From Suillus spraguei (taxonomy: Eukaryota > Basidiomycota > Agaricomycetes > Boletales > Suillaceae), in assembly GCA_016800925.1 (NCBI GenBank), contig JABCPU010000012.1:360576-424575 (forward strand): a stretch of DNA of 64,000 bases, given 5' to 3'. Of the stretch, positions 1 through 14,189 are shown piece after piece (within the stretch, counting starts at the first letter, position 1; the number at the start of each line of letters is the position of its first letter). The notes under the pieces are model-generated. The model saw only the letters and a list, made by a program, of their open reading frames with translations, made no database searches and was not told where the DNA came from. The translations under genes and the position numbers were made by a program.

Positions 1-461
1 TAGCGCACCTGTGATGCCTTGTAGTCAGCATAACGTGGTAACCGCGACAAACAAGCTACATACGCCGAGATACAGAACTGTCATGAGCGACCAGCGTTGT
101 CTCTGGAATTGAGTGTATTCTCATGCGTGTTCCTCCGACATGAGACTCTACTCACCCAGACCAATTCTACCTATAAGACCATTATTAGCAAGATGGCTGC
201 CCCGGTCATAGCATCAGCATACCTCTCGTCCGAACGTGAGTACTAAAAATACTTGTAAGATGTCAGTAGTCCTTTGGATATTATCATGTTCACCCCAATC
301 ATACGGCACTACAACGAAGGCGGCAACTGTGAAATCACAGCCAATAGATTGAGACATCAGCTTCAACATGCGACTGTTTTCTACGAACCTGGAAAATAGC
401 TGGAAAAAATACTTGCGTTGATGAACGGCCACCAAGCGGGATCATTTGAGACGATGGTCAT
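1..461 (-). CDS. DUF6533 domain membrane protein, 5' part (runs off left edge)
   Basis: This is the N-terminal part of a fungal multi-pass membrane protein of unknown function. Translation from the ATG at 459-461 begins MTIVSNDPAWWPFINAS. Short introns then join blocks reading VAAFVVVPYDW, VLTFGRE, VELVW and RQRWSLMTVLYLG. This order (hydrophobic helix, YDW, LTFGxExELVW, W-S-L) is the usual DUF6533 signature. The donor/acceptor pairs I used are G|GTTCG..CACAG, G|GTGAAC..TTTTAG and GAG|GTATGC..ATAG, and each keeps the frame. The remaining transmembrane helices and the C-terminus lie beyond position 1. A second DUF6533 gene sits at about 37-38.6 kb. The role is unknown; a receptor-like seven-helix layout is a family-level guess. 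Confidence 0.7.
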
Positions 462-659
462 ATTGGTAGAGAAATGAAGGTGCGGGTGAGAGGCGAATTT
501 AGTGGACTTATTGCGATGACATATATACCACCACCCAGCGCTTAGATAGTAACCAAAATGAGATCGAGGGATGATGCATGATATCCATTCAGAGATAAAA
601 TTAATGCAGTGATTGAACGCAGATGTTAGTCGAGTATTCGTATGGGCTGCCGGCAGAAA

Positions 660-1720
660 CTTGAATACCGTAAAAGATGGAAGGCAAATTGTGTCGGCAT
701 GCCAAAGCTGGACCAAAAACAAACCATCAAAAATAGGGGAGATTCACCTAATGCAAACTGATAACTCGCACTCCACTCGTGTGCGAGCATCTTGAAACTT
801 TTGGTACCCGGGTTGGGTGCGTGTATGACCTGACTCATGTCACGTCCTAGTGGAGTTGATTGGTGCTCACAGGTTATCGGTTTGCACAGCCAGAGATCGT
901 CTAGTTGAGAATCATAGTCAATATACGATGTGATCGCTGGGTCCAAATAGCACTGAAAGAATAGAGAAAGAAAACTCAAGCACGTTACTATGATCGCATG
1001 GTTTGTCCGGAACGTTCTTCAAAGTTCAAACCATATGGGCTCATCTCGTAATTCAGGCCTCGGCAATACCCACATAACTGAAAGCAGTGATATTCTGTTG
1101 GCGTTTGATCAACAAAAGGCTCACCCCGGCCGTGTCACCATGCACCTCGAGGATTATTCAGGTGAAACACGATGCGAAACTTGGTCCAATAAAGGTCTAG
1201 GCGAGGCGGTAACCCGGCGTGGTGTAGGGATACAACCTGGCTTCTTCGACGATTCAGCACGATTCGACACCAAATCCGATTCTCGACGTCCAAAATCGTT
1301 TTCTGAATCGCACCCTGGATCGCTTCAAAATAGTCCACTCTGACTACCATTGATATGCAGTGAATACAACGACTACACGCGGAAAAGATGGAACGGTGAA
1401 AGATGGAAGGCAAATTGTGCCGGCATGAACCAAAAATAGGGGAGATCCATACGAAGCAGATAGATAACTCACGTTCTACCCGTGCGTGTACAAGCACTCA
1501 TCTTAATGTCCACTATCCATGCTCTCCGCTCCCGTGCCATCTGTCACTTCATGAGCACCTTGGCTCTCTGACTTGGCTACCGAGCTTTCGTATCACAAGG
1601 TTGCCTACAATGATAAGTGCAGAACCCTTGCTCTGCATCGTGGAGTTGGGCGGTGCTGACAAGTTTTCACAGCAAAAGAAGTCCTAGTTGAGAAACCCTG
1701 ATTGATACATAGCCAAAATG
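660..1720. repeat. Two diverged direct copies of a non-coding segment
   Basis: A block at about 665-930 recurs in the same orientation at about 1395-1715. Shared words include gatggaaggcaaattgtg, aaaaataggggagat, and a later stretch around cctagttgaga. Similarity is broken by indels and substitutions. The copies lie upstream of the DUF6533 gene at the left edge, and no convincing coding frame runs through either. An old tandem duplication of intergenic or promoter DNA is the simplest reading. Confidence 0.55.
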
Positions 1721-3939
1721 CGTGCCATTCTTATACCCCAAGCAGTGAACATGGCAAAATAATATTAATTCGGAGGTCGACTTCAAGGGACGTGATGTGG
1801 ACGTGGATTTGGATTTTCGGAAATGAAATCAGCAAAGGTAGATTTCGGATCGGTCAAGAGTCGGACCTTCAAACTCCGACGCGGCAAAGTGAAAACGGTA
1901 TCCGTCGAAGAAACCTGCAAATTGACATCGATTCTCGGCTTTTGAGCAGCCAAATCCAAGTCCACACCACGTCCTTAATCGGACTTTGAACACCCCTATT
2001 AAATAATTAAATATTAATATCAGAATAACTAAATTATTGTTTTTTTCGAGTTTATTACATAGCAACCGACACCGTCTAGCCCTTTATTATTATCATGACC
2101 GCATGACTTCTTGTTCTTTAAACTGTAGATCGGCTCGATGATCAAGCCTAAGCAGCACCCATATCCTAGGACTCTTAATTGTATAAGAAAGGCCGAAGGC
2201 AGTAACATTCTGTAACACTGTTGGCGCCCAATCAAAAAAAAAAGAGATAATAGCTCACCTGTGCCAGATGCACATGGTCCATTCTAAACACGCATAGCTA
2301 GAAGTTACTAAAGATCAGAATATATATTTTCGAGACTTTTTTGGGACCTGAGTCAGATTCCGGACCAATTTTTTCTCTCGGTAGCGAAATGCTTGGAAGC
2401 GAAGCCCAAGCCAGAAAAACGAAGCAGAACACTTCCTTATCATCCGCCTCCTAGGATAAGGTCTGTTAGCTAGGGTAAGAGGGAATCCGGCGCGGCAGTT
2501 ACGGTCCGGCTACCGCTGGTGCCCTCAACCACGTCGAACCATCAAATAATACTGAGCAAATATACCCAGTGGGAGCAAAAGTTCCGAGGTACGACTACAA
2601 TCGCGTTCGATGACCAGCCCGGCAACCAGTGAGGGTGGTTTTACGGTGGGCTAGTGGATGAAGGTTCAGCTCCCAGACTCATCAGTAGCCTCGAGCACTA
2701 AACCCACTCGACCTTAATCGGCCGCTTCCGTACCGACCAGGAATTTGGCGTCACCGTGCAGAGACGATGCTGGAAATACAGGACGGCATCCGGACAAGTT
2801 GGGGTTAACAAGCTTGAGATTCATAGTAACGTAGAAAAGAAACGGGTGCTCATCATAGACATCGTGCACTACAACACGTTCTTTTGCCTGTACAACTTAC
2901 CACCACGTCATGGTTCTGACAATACGATCAAGACAACCCGTCGCACTGCAGTTAGGCGATCCGGTTGCGCAGCCGCATCTGAATCAGCAACGTAGTATCA
3001 ACGGCAAGAGCAAGACATGCCACTGATATCGTATCGTGCAGCACTGTGCTCGAGTCCAGTGATCTGGCAACACATTGAACTTGCAGCTATGCATCAAATT
3101 TGGTTGGGCAATGCTACAGCACCGTGTTCTGGTCTTGGCAAATCCCAGTATCTCACAAGTGACACGTGGAAAGGGGGATGAATTATGAAGATTAATAGAG
3201 CCATCACTGGCATGCACTAGTTATGATGGCTCTGCCAGGACGGTTGTCGTGGTCCACTCTAGGGACTGGAGTTTCAAGTCAGCGGCCTGTCACATGCTCC
3301 TGTCAACCCTCATTCCTTTTTTCCCGTCAATATCACAATACTCTACACTACGATGTATCCTTTCGCGATCTTTATGACCACTACGGATTCTATCACTGCT
3401 GCGTTATAGCTACGACCTGCGTCAATCAGGTATCTGTTTATCGACCGCTGCGCGGACAAAGGGCACGGCGGAGCGCAGTCAGCTGGAATGAACACAAAGC
3501 AGGATCAAGCATATGAATAGAGGAGGTCAACTGGACCCAGATCTCGACACAGGCAAGCTCCAGGAGCCTACATCCTTGGGAATAGTTCTGACGTGGCTGC
3601 CGCACCACTTGACAGTCGTCTTGACTTCTCTGTGGTACTATGGGTATTAATATCAACAAAGCAGCTCAGCTGGAGGTGTGCTGGTGTCTATTATGCAGTG
3701 TCGTGGCGGTTGCTGAAGTTTTCCAACCACATGATCATTGGTATCGCACATTCAAATTCGTCACAGTAACTCATAATGAAATAAATCTTCAACTTCATCC
3801 CTTCTTGTACGTATGCCCTCGAGTGTCATTACATGCACATTTCCATGTGAGCCCATGCAAGGGTGTTGTTATCCTAATTACAAGTGATAGATTCCAAGAA
3901 TCATCGTCCTTTGAGTCCAGACTCCAGAGTCCAAATGGT
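1721..3939. other. Gene-poor stretch, possible LTR-retroelement remnant
   Basis: I find no supportable gene here. At 2222-2232 a ttggcgcccaatc word follows an LTR-end-like stretch and resembles a retroelement primer-binding site. About 500 bp downstream (around 2715-2800) a frame reads something like a Ty1/copia Gag N-terminus (IWRHRAETMLEIQD), but it is not sustained. Positions 1990-2060 are very A+T-rich. A broken copia-like 5' end is only a weak possibility. The rest (2850-3939) shows nothing I recognise. Confidence 0.2.
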
Positions 3940-6900
3940 TTAGACATCAAACGTACTTCCTCCAGTAGTCATCTGCCGAACTAAGAACATCCCTCGACCC
4001 TCATCTACACTCTTTCCACTTCTCATGCCAATCACGCTCTTGGGTCTGGGGCGAGGTGTAGCAGTGCCCAACTGTTTCGTCGGACTCAAACCGCCGCCGG
4101 TCAATTGTCTTGCAAGCGCTGCGTCACCGCCACGCAGTCCAGTAAACTGACGTGCAATTGTGGTGGTACCTGTGAACTGGGACTGAACAGCTCTAGATGT
4201 GGAGGAGTCACCTCCCATGCTGCGGCCCGTCAGTGATTGGACCAGTGGTGTGATGGGCCAATCTGCTTGGGGATTTCTCAGATCCAGGGGAAGTAGAAGC
4301 TGATTGTCCATGACGTTATGAATATATTAGATTTGAAGATAAACATCGCGTGGACTTACAAGGCATTCCCTACACCAGACACCCCCATTAATATCTCGTT
4401 TGGCAGCGGAGTCTAGCTTCTTGCCGCAACCAGGTTGTGATTTGTCACGTCGGCCTTTGTTCGCTCCCTTACCGCCACACACAAGACAAGACGCATGCCA
4501 TCTAGAACCTTGAGGACCAGGCACTACACCCATCTCCATCGGAGAGACGGATTTGGAACATGCCGGGCATGTCGTTGAACTGCCAAAGCGAGGGGACGTT
4601 GTGGATACTGCAGGTGCAGACGGCCTGGGTGATGGTCTTTCCAGACGAGATGATGAATAGGGATTGGTGGTAGCTGCCATCGAGGCTCGAGTGACGGCCT
4701 TTGCGGCGCTTGATGCTGTCGGTCGTTCGATTCCCCTACGTGATTCTGACGGCGAAGGGGGCGAAGGCAATAAAGGGAATGTAGATGTACCTGAAACAAC
4801 AGTGGGTCTGACCTGAGCCCTTTCAGGAGGGGTGCACTACAACTAGTGAGTCGATAGCTCATGTAAATGAATGAACCCGCGATACTGACTTCCACATGAC
4901 AAGCCCCTCCTTCCCCCCTAGTGAAGACTGCTTGGCCGATCCCAGACACCTTAAAGGGGCCATCACAAATTACGCATCTGAAACACTCAGGGTGATAAGT
5001 CTTCGGTGGCCCTGTAATATTAGCGTCAGGGACGCTGACAAACTGGCCTGCTGTTCTGCTTGTAGAAAGGGACCCCCCACACTTCGCACATAGTGAATCA
5101 GATGCCAAGATAGTAGCAGAAGTAGAAAATCGATTGAATGCCTGTTTGGCTGGTTTGGGTGTCGGCGTTGCATCAACTTCTTGAGTGTCGTGTTCTGACT
5201 TAATGGTGTCGCTAGGTTTGTCGAGCGAGTAAAGCGTGCTACCATTGCTGAAGACGTCGGCATGGCGCGCTGGTGGACTGAAGGGCATGGGAGAGGACGG
5301 AGATGATGCCTCTGTCGTAATGTCTGATATATCGGACATTAATTCTGGTGTGGACGGAGCCAAGGAGAGGCGTGAAGACGACAGGCTTGAAGTGCTAGCT
5401 ACACTACGAAGCGCTGGAGAACCACGAGACCGTCTCGAGAGTGGAATTCGCGATCCCTCCAGGGGATTGCCGACAGGAGAATTGTTGTAGAAGGAAGGAG
5501 AAGACGAGGAACACGTGATGCTCGCATTTGTTCGTGAGCCAGGTGACGAAGGTGATTGTGGCAAAAATCGGCTCTTCATCTCTTCAATTGCTTCAGCAGA
5601 GGGTCGCCCTGACGAGGGACTGCATCCGCTCGTGTCTGTAGTCTCAACTCGTTCACGAATTATTGTGCTAGGTGTCATCCTGCGTTCACCAGCATCAGGA
5701 CTTCTGGTTTGCCAGAACTCAGGTCGCGGAGAGCTGTTGCCTGAATCAACGCTGTCAAAAGCAGAGGAAAGCGACCCCATCGGAGAGAATGTTTGGGGCA
5801 GCTTCCTCTCCGAAACGCGACCAGGAATAGGACTTTCTCCCCAACAATTCGCATTGGTATAACGCGACATTGAGGCACTAAGGGCGCTTGGTGTCGGAGG
5901 TGCATCTTTGGAAGGTGCACGATTGAGCACTGCATTTAAACGTGCAGTGAGCTCTTCCATCACGGGGCTGCCTTCTCTACTCTTCATGATTCCAAGTCGC
6001 TGTTCTAGTTCATCGATTGCAGGGCTTCCTTGCCTACTCGTCGAGTCACTGCGGAAGCGGCCTACGTGACTTCGTTCTATTCTCTCTACTCCGGGAGATT
6101 TGTGAGGCTTGGAAGACGTACTGTCCCTCTTCAAGCAACTTTCGAAGCAGTCTGCGCAGGATGGTCGACCTAGCAGATCGACCATAGGAGTGTCGCCAAT
6201 GTGTTTGTGACAACCGTCACAGCGAAAGCATCTTTTGTGCCAAACACGGCCCGACGTTTCCACGAAACCGCCCTCGCTCTTCACGATGAGCACTGGGCGA
6301 TTACACGAAGGGCATTCGCCTTTGGATCCACCGTGCTTGACGAAGCATTGTCGGCACAGGAATCGGTCTGTATCTATTGCGGGGGCAGAAGGGTCTGGGT
6401 ATATAGTCGCATCTGGTGGGAATTCAGCGGAGCAGATAGCACAGCAATAGGATGCAAGGGATTCTTTGGGCTGAAGGACTGACCCATAAGCTTTGGATAG
6501 TTCAGGTGCGTATGGGGAAGGAAGGACTCCTGCAGCAGCGGAGATGGTTGTTGGTGATGGGGGGGATTCGTGAGGAATGTTGCTTAATGACACTGAGTGC
6601 TTCAGCGGTGAGGCAGGTCGCGATGTACTTGATCCAATGTGCACAGAGGTGCGGTTCCCGAAAGGAGAAGATATGTCAATTTCTGAGTACTTTCGGGGTC
6701 GATATTTCAGGGGTGAAGACGAAGCATTTGAGGTAACACTTCCGCTGGCGGTCGGGAAGATAGTGTCGGAGTAAAGTGGTTGTGTGCGGCTGGGAGGTCG
6801 AGTCGGAGACCTCTCATGAGAAACGTAAGTTTGAGACCATCTGTCTGCAGCGGGTTCTTTGGAAGTTGCCCATTGTACTACAGGAGCTGACACCTCGTTT

Positions 6901-6959
6901 GATATGAGTGGTTTACTGGTGTATGAAAGTGGGACAAACCGACTGCTGTACCGCCACAT
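3940..6959 (-). CDS. Three-LIM-domain protein (paxillin-like fungal LIM protein)
   Basis: This is a putative cytoskeletal or polarity scaffold of about 968 aa. Three exons can be deduced: 6959-4890, 4836-4360 and 4299-3940. Introns use GAA|GTCAGT..TTGTAG and CTT|GTAAGT..ATCAG, all in phase 0. The open frame extends upstream to a GTG at 6992, but the first ATG is at 6957-6959, giving MWRYSSRF. A Ser/Pro-rich N-terminus precedes CxxC pairs near residues 173-205 and a LIM finger at about 218-273 (CPSC..HKRCFRCDGC..CADC). LIM2 is near 622-691 and spans intron 1. LIM3 lies near 777-849 (CPAC..HASCLVCGG..CREC). The linkers are low complexity with many SP sites, suggesting phosphorylation. LIM fingers bind proteins and have no catalytic role. 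Fungal relatives such as S. pombe Pxl1 act at the cytokinetic ring; that role here is inference. Confidence 0.85.
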
Positions 6960-7548
6960 TTGCACCGTTCTCCTATGACAATATTCCCGCACCTCCGACA
7001 GAAGCCCATCCCTTATCTATCAACCTACAAGGATTGCTTCAGTAATGTTAATGCTAGTAAGATCACAACAAATGCCAGCGAGAGACAAAGTACTTTGTAA
7101 AGAGAGCCGAAAACGTGCATGAGGCACAAGCAAAGTCGAACATCGATGACGCGGTCACATGACTAGCTATTTGGTCGAAATTTGAAAACTCGGGCCTACC
7201 CAAGGTGAGCGGGGGTACCAAACCATCGGTTCTGTGATTGCAGGCATATCACCGTTTTATGCTGAATATATTGTAAGCCAGCTTATATGATCAACCATGG
7301 GACCAGACCGTTAGGACAATTGTACAATGATCCGCTGGCTCTAGCCTGAGATGATTCGAATTCAGAACATCCCCATAAATTATGAAGTAGCGGCTTTTGT
7401 TCGTGCTATTACCTAGTGCGTCGACAACTTTATGTCCGATCGGTGAATGTCCAGGACACAGGGACTCTATATATATGCAAGGTATAAAAACTAACACAGT
7501 GGGCATATAACACAGCAGGATGTTGTGGCTCCTGAGGACTGCAATCAT

Positions 7549-9607
7549 CTACAGCTTTGCACGGGTAACTGGCTCCCAATCGACACGTTCGACCTGCAAG
7601 GAAAGTCGCTTAGAAGACGTAAGCAAGTGCACAACCGGTAGTACATACCATCTGCGGTACGAGTTCGCCGATGCTTCGGACACCAAGCGACTGCATCCCA
7701 AATCGGATTTCGCGTTCAAGGATACGCACCAAGTGAACCACACCAGTCTCACCATATGCCTTTACGTATACCAATTAGACATTATTCACATGCAACTGAA
7801 TAGAAACAACTTACACTCTGGGCATAGAGGAACGCACGTCCCAAACCGACAGCTCTTGCACCCAGACACAGTGCTTTAATGACATCGGTTCCGCGGTATA
7901 TTCCTCCGTCGATGTACACTATTCAAGAAGTGTATTAGTTCAAGCAAAATTTTGCTCAAATGATCAGGGAACCAGCCTTCAGTTTTCTCAAACACGTCGG
8001 GGCGTTGTTGTCGTATCCTATACAATAACTCAATTGGTGGCAGAGAGTACTCTAATTGACGACCTTGTTTATAACGTTAGCTTCAGTGACTCTGAGAAAC
8101 AAGTAGATGCAACACACCTCCGTGATTCGATAGCACAATACCCTCGCAGCCAGCTTCACAAGCCAGAACGGCATCCTAGTGGCTCCTGTCACTATCTGGG
8201 ATCTTCATACGATGAGCCATATCTACTAACCTGAACACATTGAATGCCTGAAACAGGGATGAAACAGAGTGACAAACGACGGTGTGAATTCACGGACCTT
8301 TGATGACGATGGGCAACTTCGTGATGCTTCGTATCCATGGTATCGTCTACAGAGGGAATTCACTCCCTGTCTTCTTGTGAACAAAGCGACAACTCACTCT
8401 TTCCCATGTCATGTCAGCATCGTTCTTGAGGACAAGTCCGCCAGCGGTACCAAGCCGGTCAGTCTCGCCTTGATCTCCATCAGGCGTTCTCTGAGTAGGA
8501 AAACCTTGGTTCTCAAAATCCTCGAGATAATGCGGTGCCCTGATGTCCAGCTCGCGATTACCAGGAATGAGAGCATCGACTGTCAAGAAAACTGCCTTGT
8601 AACCTAATCCTTCGATTTCTCTTATGCGTCCCTCGGCAGTCCTATCGCTAACGTGTTTATATAATTGGAAGAAGATAGGCTGGTCTGGGGAACCACGCGC
8701 AGCGGATATCTCTGCGTAAGAGAGAGAAGAATTGTTAGACACCATTTGTATGATGCCGGTCTTATAGGCACCGCGCGTAAGATTGGTCTCGCCCAATGGG
8801 TGGCCCAGTAGAGCTAGCGCCGCACCGCTGATGTATACGGGTATTATGCTCTTATAACCAAGTATGGTCGTTGAGGTATCGCATTGCGACACAGGTTTCA
8901 TGACCCGAGGGTGAAAAAAGAAGCGGCTAAAGGCACGACGATTCTCTACGTGTGCTGTATGGTTGAAAACCATGAAAGTGCAATTCAGCTAGAGAAAAGC
9001 GCATGCTTACTGATACAGTCATCCCCAGCTGAAGAATAGTAAGCCAGGGCCCTGTACGACAGGATCTTCTTTGCAACCTCCTGCGGATTGTAGTGATGAG
9101 ATGGCGGTACGGAGATATACCTGAATAACTTACTTCCATGTCCTCGACATTGACTATTCTCTGAAGTGGTGGCTTGCTCTTGAGCGCCTCTTCAACACGT
9201 AATTCATCCTTGGTTTGAACCTTGTTCTTCCCTGATTCCTTTAGGCGATTTATTGACTCGCTATCTAAAGTACCAAGGTGCTTTTCCGGAGCAAGATTCT
9301 TGTCCAAAGCGTCTGATGGATGGATAGGTACGTATGTAGCAGTAGCATCCTTTCCTCCATATCTGAGGATGACATTCGCCCCTCCGGGGTGATCCTGATG
9401 CATCTTAGTTTAACGTACGTAGGACAACTTGAGATGAAGAAAACCCACGAAGAGGAAGTCGGTCACATCGTAAACTTTGTTTTGGATGATGACCCAGCAG
9501 GAGCTGAAGATGTGAGGATGATTGTTAATAGTTATTTATGAAACATGGTATGGAACACACCCGGTTGTGGTATGCTGGGCGACTTGTTCGAGAGTGAACG
9601 TCTGCAT
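7549..9607 (-). CDS. Cytochrome b2-type L-lactate dehydrogenase (cyt b5 + FMN domain)
   Basis: It oxidises L-lactate (or a related 2-hydroxy acid) to the 2-oxo acid using FMN and passes electrons through an N-terminal b5 haem. About eleven exons can be chained. Exon 1 starts at 9607 ([14 protein letters not shown]) and continues [18 protein letters not shown], then DHPGG, the b5 haem-His signature. The FMN barrel follows: [21 protein letters not shown] after LSNHGG (the catalytic His/Arg region), VYIDGG and [14 protein letters not shown], ending VTRAKL at 7549. The protein begins directly in the b5 domain without a mitochondrial presequence, unlike yeast Cyb2, so a cytosolic location is likely. 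The exon ending KTE is followed by GC rather than GT (7975-7976). A 415-bp shared upstream region separates it from the divergent SAP gene. Confidence 0.9.
7918..7976 (-). other. Apparent GC-AG intron in the cytochrome b2-like gene
   Basis: The reading frame joins KTE to VYIDGG only if the exon ends GAAG and the intron starts GC (GCTGGT) and ends TAG, a normal length of about 58 nt. The nearby GT would break the frame. The donor is weak compared with the usual GC-donor context AG|GCAAGT. Confidence 0.6.
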
Positions 9608-10021
9608 CGTCGACGAGAATGCCGTGACGGAAATACGGAGGGATCGTAAGCCCAGATCGGCTTAGAGGAATATTTAAAAGCATGGGTCGATGCCGGGCCG
9701 GCTCCCCGCGAGCAAAATTGAACGACTGTGCGTGACCTAGTTAGCAAGCAATGTCAGGTGTGCCTTGTGGAAGCTAATGTTATCATGTTGCATAGTGGAC
9801 CAGAGAAGAAAAAGTAACATCCTGTCTGAACATTGATCACAAAGTCGAGGCAGTCCAGGATTAACGTTTTAATCCCAAACCTGATTATGAGACTATCACG
9901 TGACTGTGGTTGGCTCGCGTTGTGGCCACTGGCATCCGTTATTGTGTAGTTTCCATACTTAAACCACGCGCGCACCAACCACAAGCAGCAATTTGTTTCT
10001 TCATCTCAACACCATCTCTCA

Positions 10022-12217
10022 ATGGTCTCTGTTCCAGGCCGTGAGGCCTTGCAGGCAATGAAACGAGTCGATATCCAGAGATTGTGCAAAGTCAGATAAA
10101 TTGTTCATGCTATACCTCTTACTAAATCCCCTTCACTAGGAATACGGCGTAAAGGCGAACCTCAAAACAGAAGCTTTGATAGACCTTTTGCTTGATGCAT
10201 CCCAGTGAGCGAGCCCCGATATTAACGCTGATCGAGAAATTCATCACAATATAGACCCCGCCCTTCCCGAAGTACTCTTCCTCAGCCGCTTCAGCGATCA
10301 ACATCTATCAGAATAATGATGCAAACCGGTACTAAGCCTCGTGTGCACTCTAGTGGATCTGTAATCATCCATGACACCGACGAAGAAGCAGAAGCTACCG
10401 GAGAAATAGAAGTGGAACAGCAGCCGAAAGAACACAAACCTATACCGGCCCCTGTTGATCCCATCCCGAGAACGCGCAAAGCCAAAGATACTCAATATCG
10501 TCTTGGTGTTGGTCGACCGATCATTGCCGGAGGTAGCGGCGCTCGTGCCGTGACTAAATCTGTTAGTGTCTCGAGAGGGAGCAAGAGGGCGAAAAGTATG
10601 AGACATGTTAAGCTGTCAGAAGACCCCATCGCTGAAGGTGAGCGTTAACCTTCATCGATGCATTCTTCAGAGATCTCAGTATCTCCAGAACCAGAACCAG
10701 AGCCAATCCCCGCCGTAACATGTCAGTCCATTAAATAAACGAATTCAAGTTGTCGAGGCACTCACTCGAGTCTCCTATAGCATCGGAACAAACAGGACTA
10801 AGCGACTCTTTGCCAGTACCCCATCCGCACTCCATACTGCCACAGATGCATGCTACAAGCATCACAGAACCTTCGTCCTCACAAATAATTGAGAACGCAG
10901 TGGCTGCCGCTGTAAGTCCATTACTGTGCGATGTCTAATATTTGTCTTACTTGCGGTCAATACAGCTTGCTCCAGTACAAAAGGAACTGGAGGATCAGAA
11001 AGCTCAATTGTCTGAGTTAAGAGACAAAGTCTCGAGCATCATCGAGAATTTCGAAACACAAATTTTGGGCCTCGCGGCGGAGATTGAACGCCTACGTACA
11101 CAAGTACCTGCACATTGTACCGCTGAAATTCAGAAACCCAAGGAGACTCCCCAACGAATACCAAATCCTCCATCTACCCCTAAACGGGTACGCAGTCCAG
11201 TCGATCCTCTTGGGTGAGAATTTTTGTCGTTTGTCATGCTTGATCCGCTCACGGGATTTCAGCGATGCTCTCCCAGAGTCATCAACAACTTCTAGCGATT
11301 CTCCGAATCCCAATGGTTTACTCGACCATCAAGAACAAGAGGTAGATAACCCGAACCAGGGGGGGTCGCTTCTTCCTGGTTTTCATACCATTCTTGGGAA
11401 GCGCCCTCGAGATTCTACTACTAGTACTGCTACTGCATTTTTTGAACTTGGACAAGAGGAAGAGCTTTCCGAAACTGAGATTGCAAAGAGAATTCCTCGG
11501 CCCGCTCAGAAGCGTGCTAGATTAACTTCATCTATTATTACGGAGGACGCAGGTCACTGCTCGGGCCCGCTGTCTGACGCACAGGGAGGTCAAGACACCA
11601 ACCCTGGCCCTTCACAGCCCTCTGGAGCACCTGGTTTCCCCATATTTGGTGAACCTGATTACGTAGAGATGCCTCCCCCCACAGAGAGCCTCCTTGATTT
11701 CTTCGCACGACCTTCACCTCCGTTGATGTCCACTGCTGTGGGAGCGCCCCCAGATGCTTTTCGTTTTGGTTATCTGCCTACATCTACTCCAGCTCGTATT
11801 ACTTTCCCCACTGCAATGGGAACCTTCCCACATCCAGAGCCCCCGACATCCCCATCGCCAGCAAATAACGTGGATCGACCACGCAGTCGTCAGTCAGAAC
11901 GCCTGGGAATTTTCGGACATCGCCGCGGTAGCTCTGGAACGACCGGCAGGAGTGGGTCAAGCGGACCGACAGGCGGACATGAAAGTGGTCTACATCCCCC
12001 GACGTGGGCCGGTGGTATGCAGAGACAACCGTCCAGCAATGAGGTGGCTTCGAGCTTGGGACTTACTGTACTGCACACGGCAGCCACGGAAGAAGGCACT
12101 CCAGTACCTCCCGCACGCCGCACTATGTACGGGACTGAGTTAGAAGGGGATACTCGGTTTGGTGATTTTGGTGTTGAGGGTGTAGCGACTGGCTTTTGGG
12201 CTGGAGGAAGGCGCTGA
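10022..12217 (+). CDS. SAP-domain protein, otherwise uncharacterised
   Basis: This is a putative DNA-binding nuclear protein. The first exon (ATG at 10022) and second join as MKRVDIQRLCK plus EYGVKANLKTEALIDLL, a SAP helix-extension-helix motif that usually binds A/T-rich DNA. A basic stretch with SRGSKRAKSMRHVK follows (10316-10648). Next come a Ser/Pro-rich exon, a heptad-like coiled coil (QKELEDQKAQLSELRDKV, about 10970-11100), and a long low-complexity C-terminus rich in S, P and G. That tail carries nuclear-signal-like GKRPRD and QKRAR. The stop is at 12215-12217. Exon limits after the second are approximate. I know no function for this architecture. It converges on the MAP kinase gene with about 320 bp between stop codons. 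Confidence 0.7.
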
Positions 12218-12536
12218 TAGTTTAATCGGTTTGGACCTTTATTTTACTTTTACTGTCGGTTTCGACCATCTACCTTTCTCTCAATATACTTCATTATACA
12301 CGCTGCTTTGTCAGTAGATCTGATGTATTTGTGCATCTTCCTTGTTACATTGCCCTACTACCCCTATCGTGTGAATGAGACTACAAGTACATGGTACTGT
12401 GATAATGTCGAAACCAGTGCGACGGTAAATAGATAAACCAGTGCGATAAATCTCACGATGTGGTGCCGAGTCCAAGATAATAATATATGGTGGTCATCTG
12501 TACAGTTGCTAAGAGTCGAAAGATGGAAATGATAGT

Positions 12537-14175
<1,639 letters not shown>

Positions 14176-14189
14176 TTTGATGAGAAACT

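Noticed and set aside
2222..2850. Complete Ty1/copia retrotransposon
   Set aside because: Only a primer-binding-site-like word and a weak Gag-like fragment are visible. No protease, integrase or reverse transcriptase and no second LTR.
6960..6992. Upstream start of the LIM gene at 6992
   Set aside because: The codon there is GTG. The first ATG in frame is at 6957-6959.
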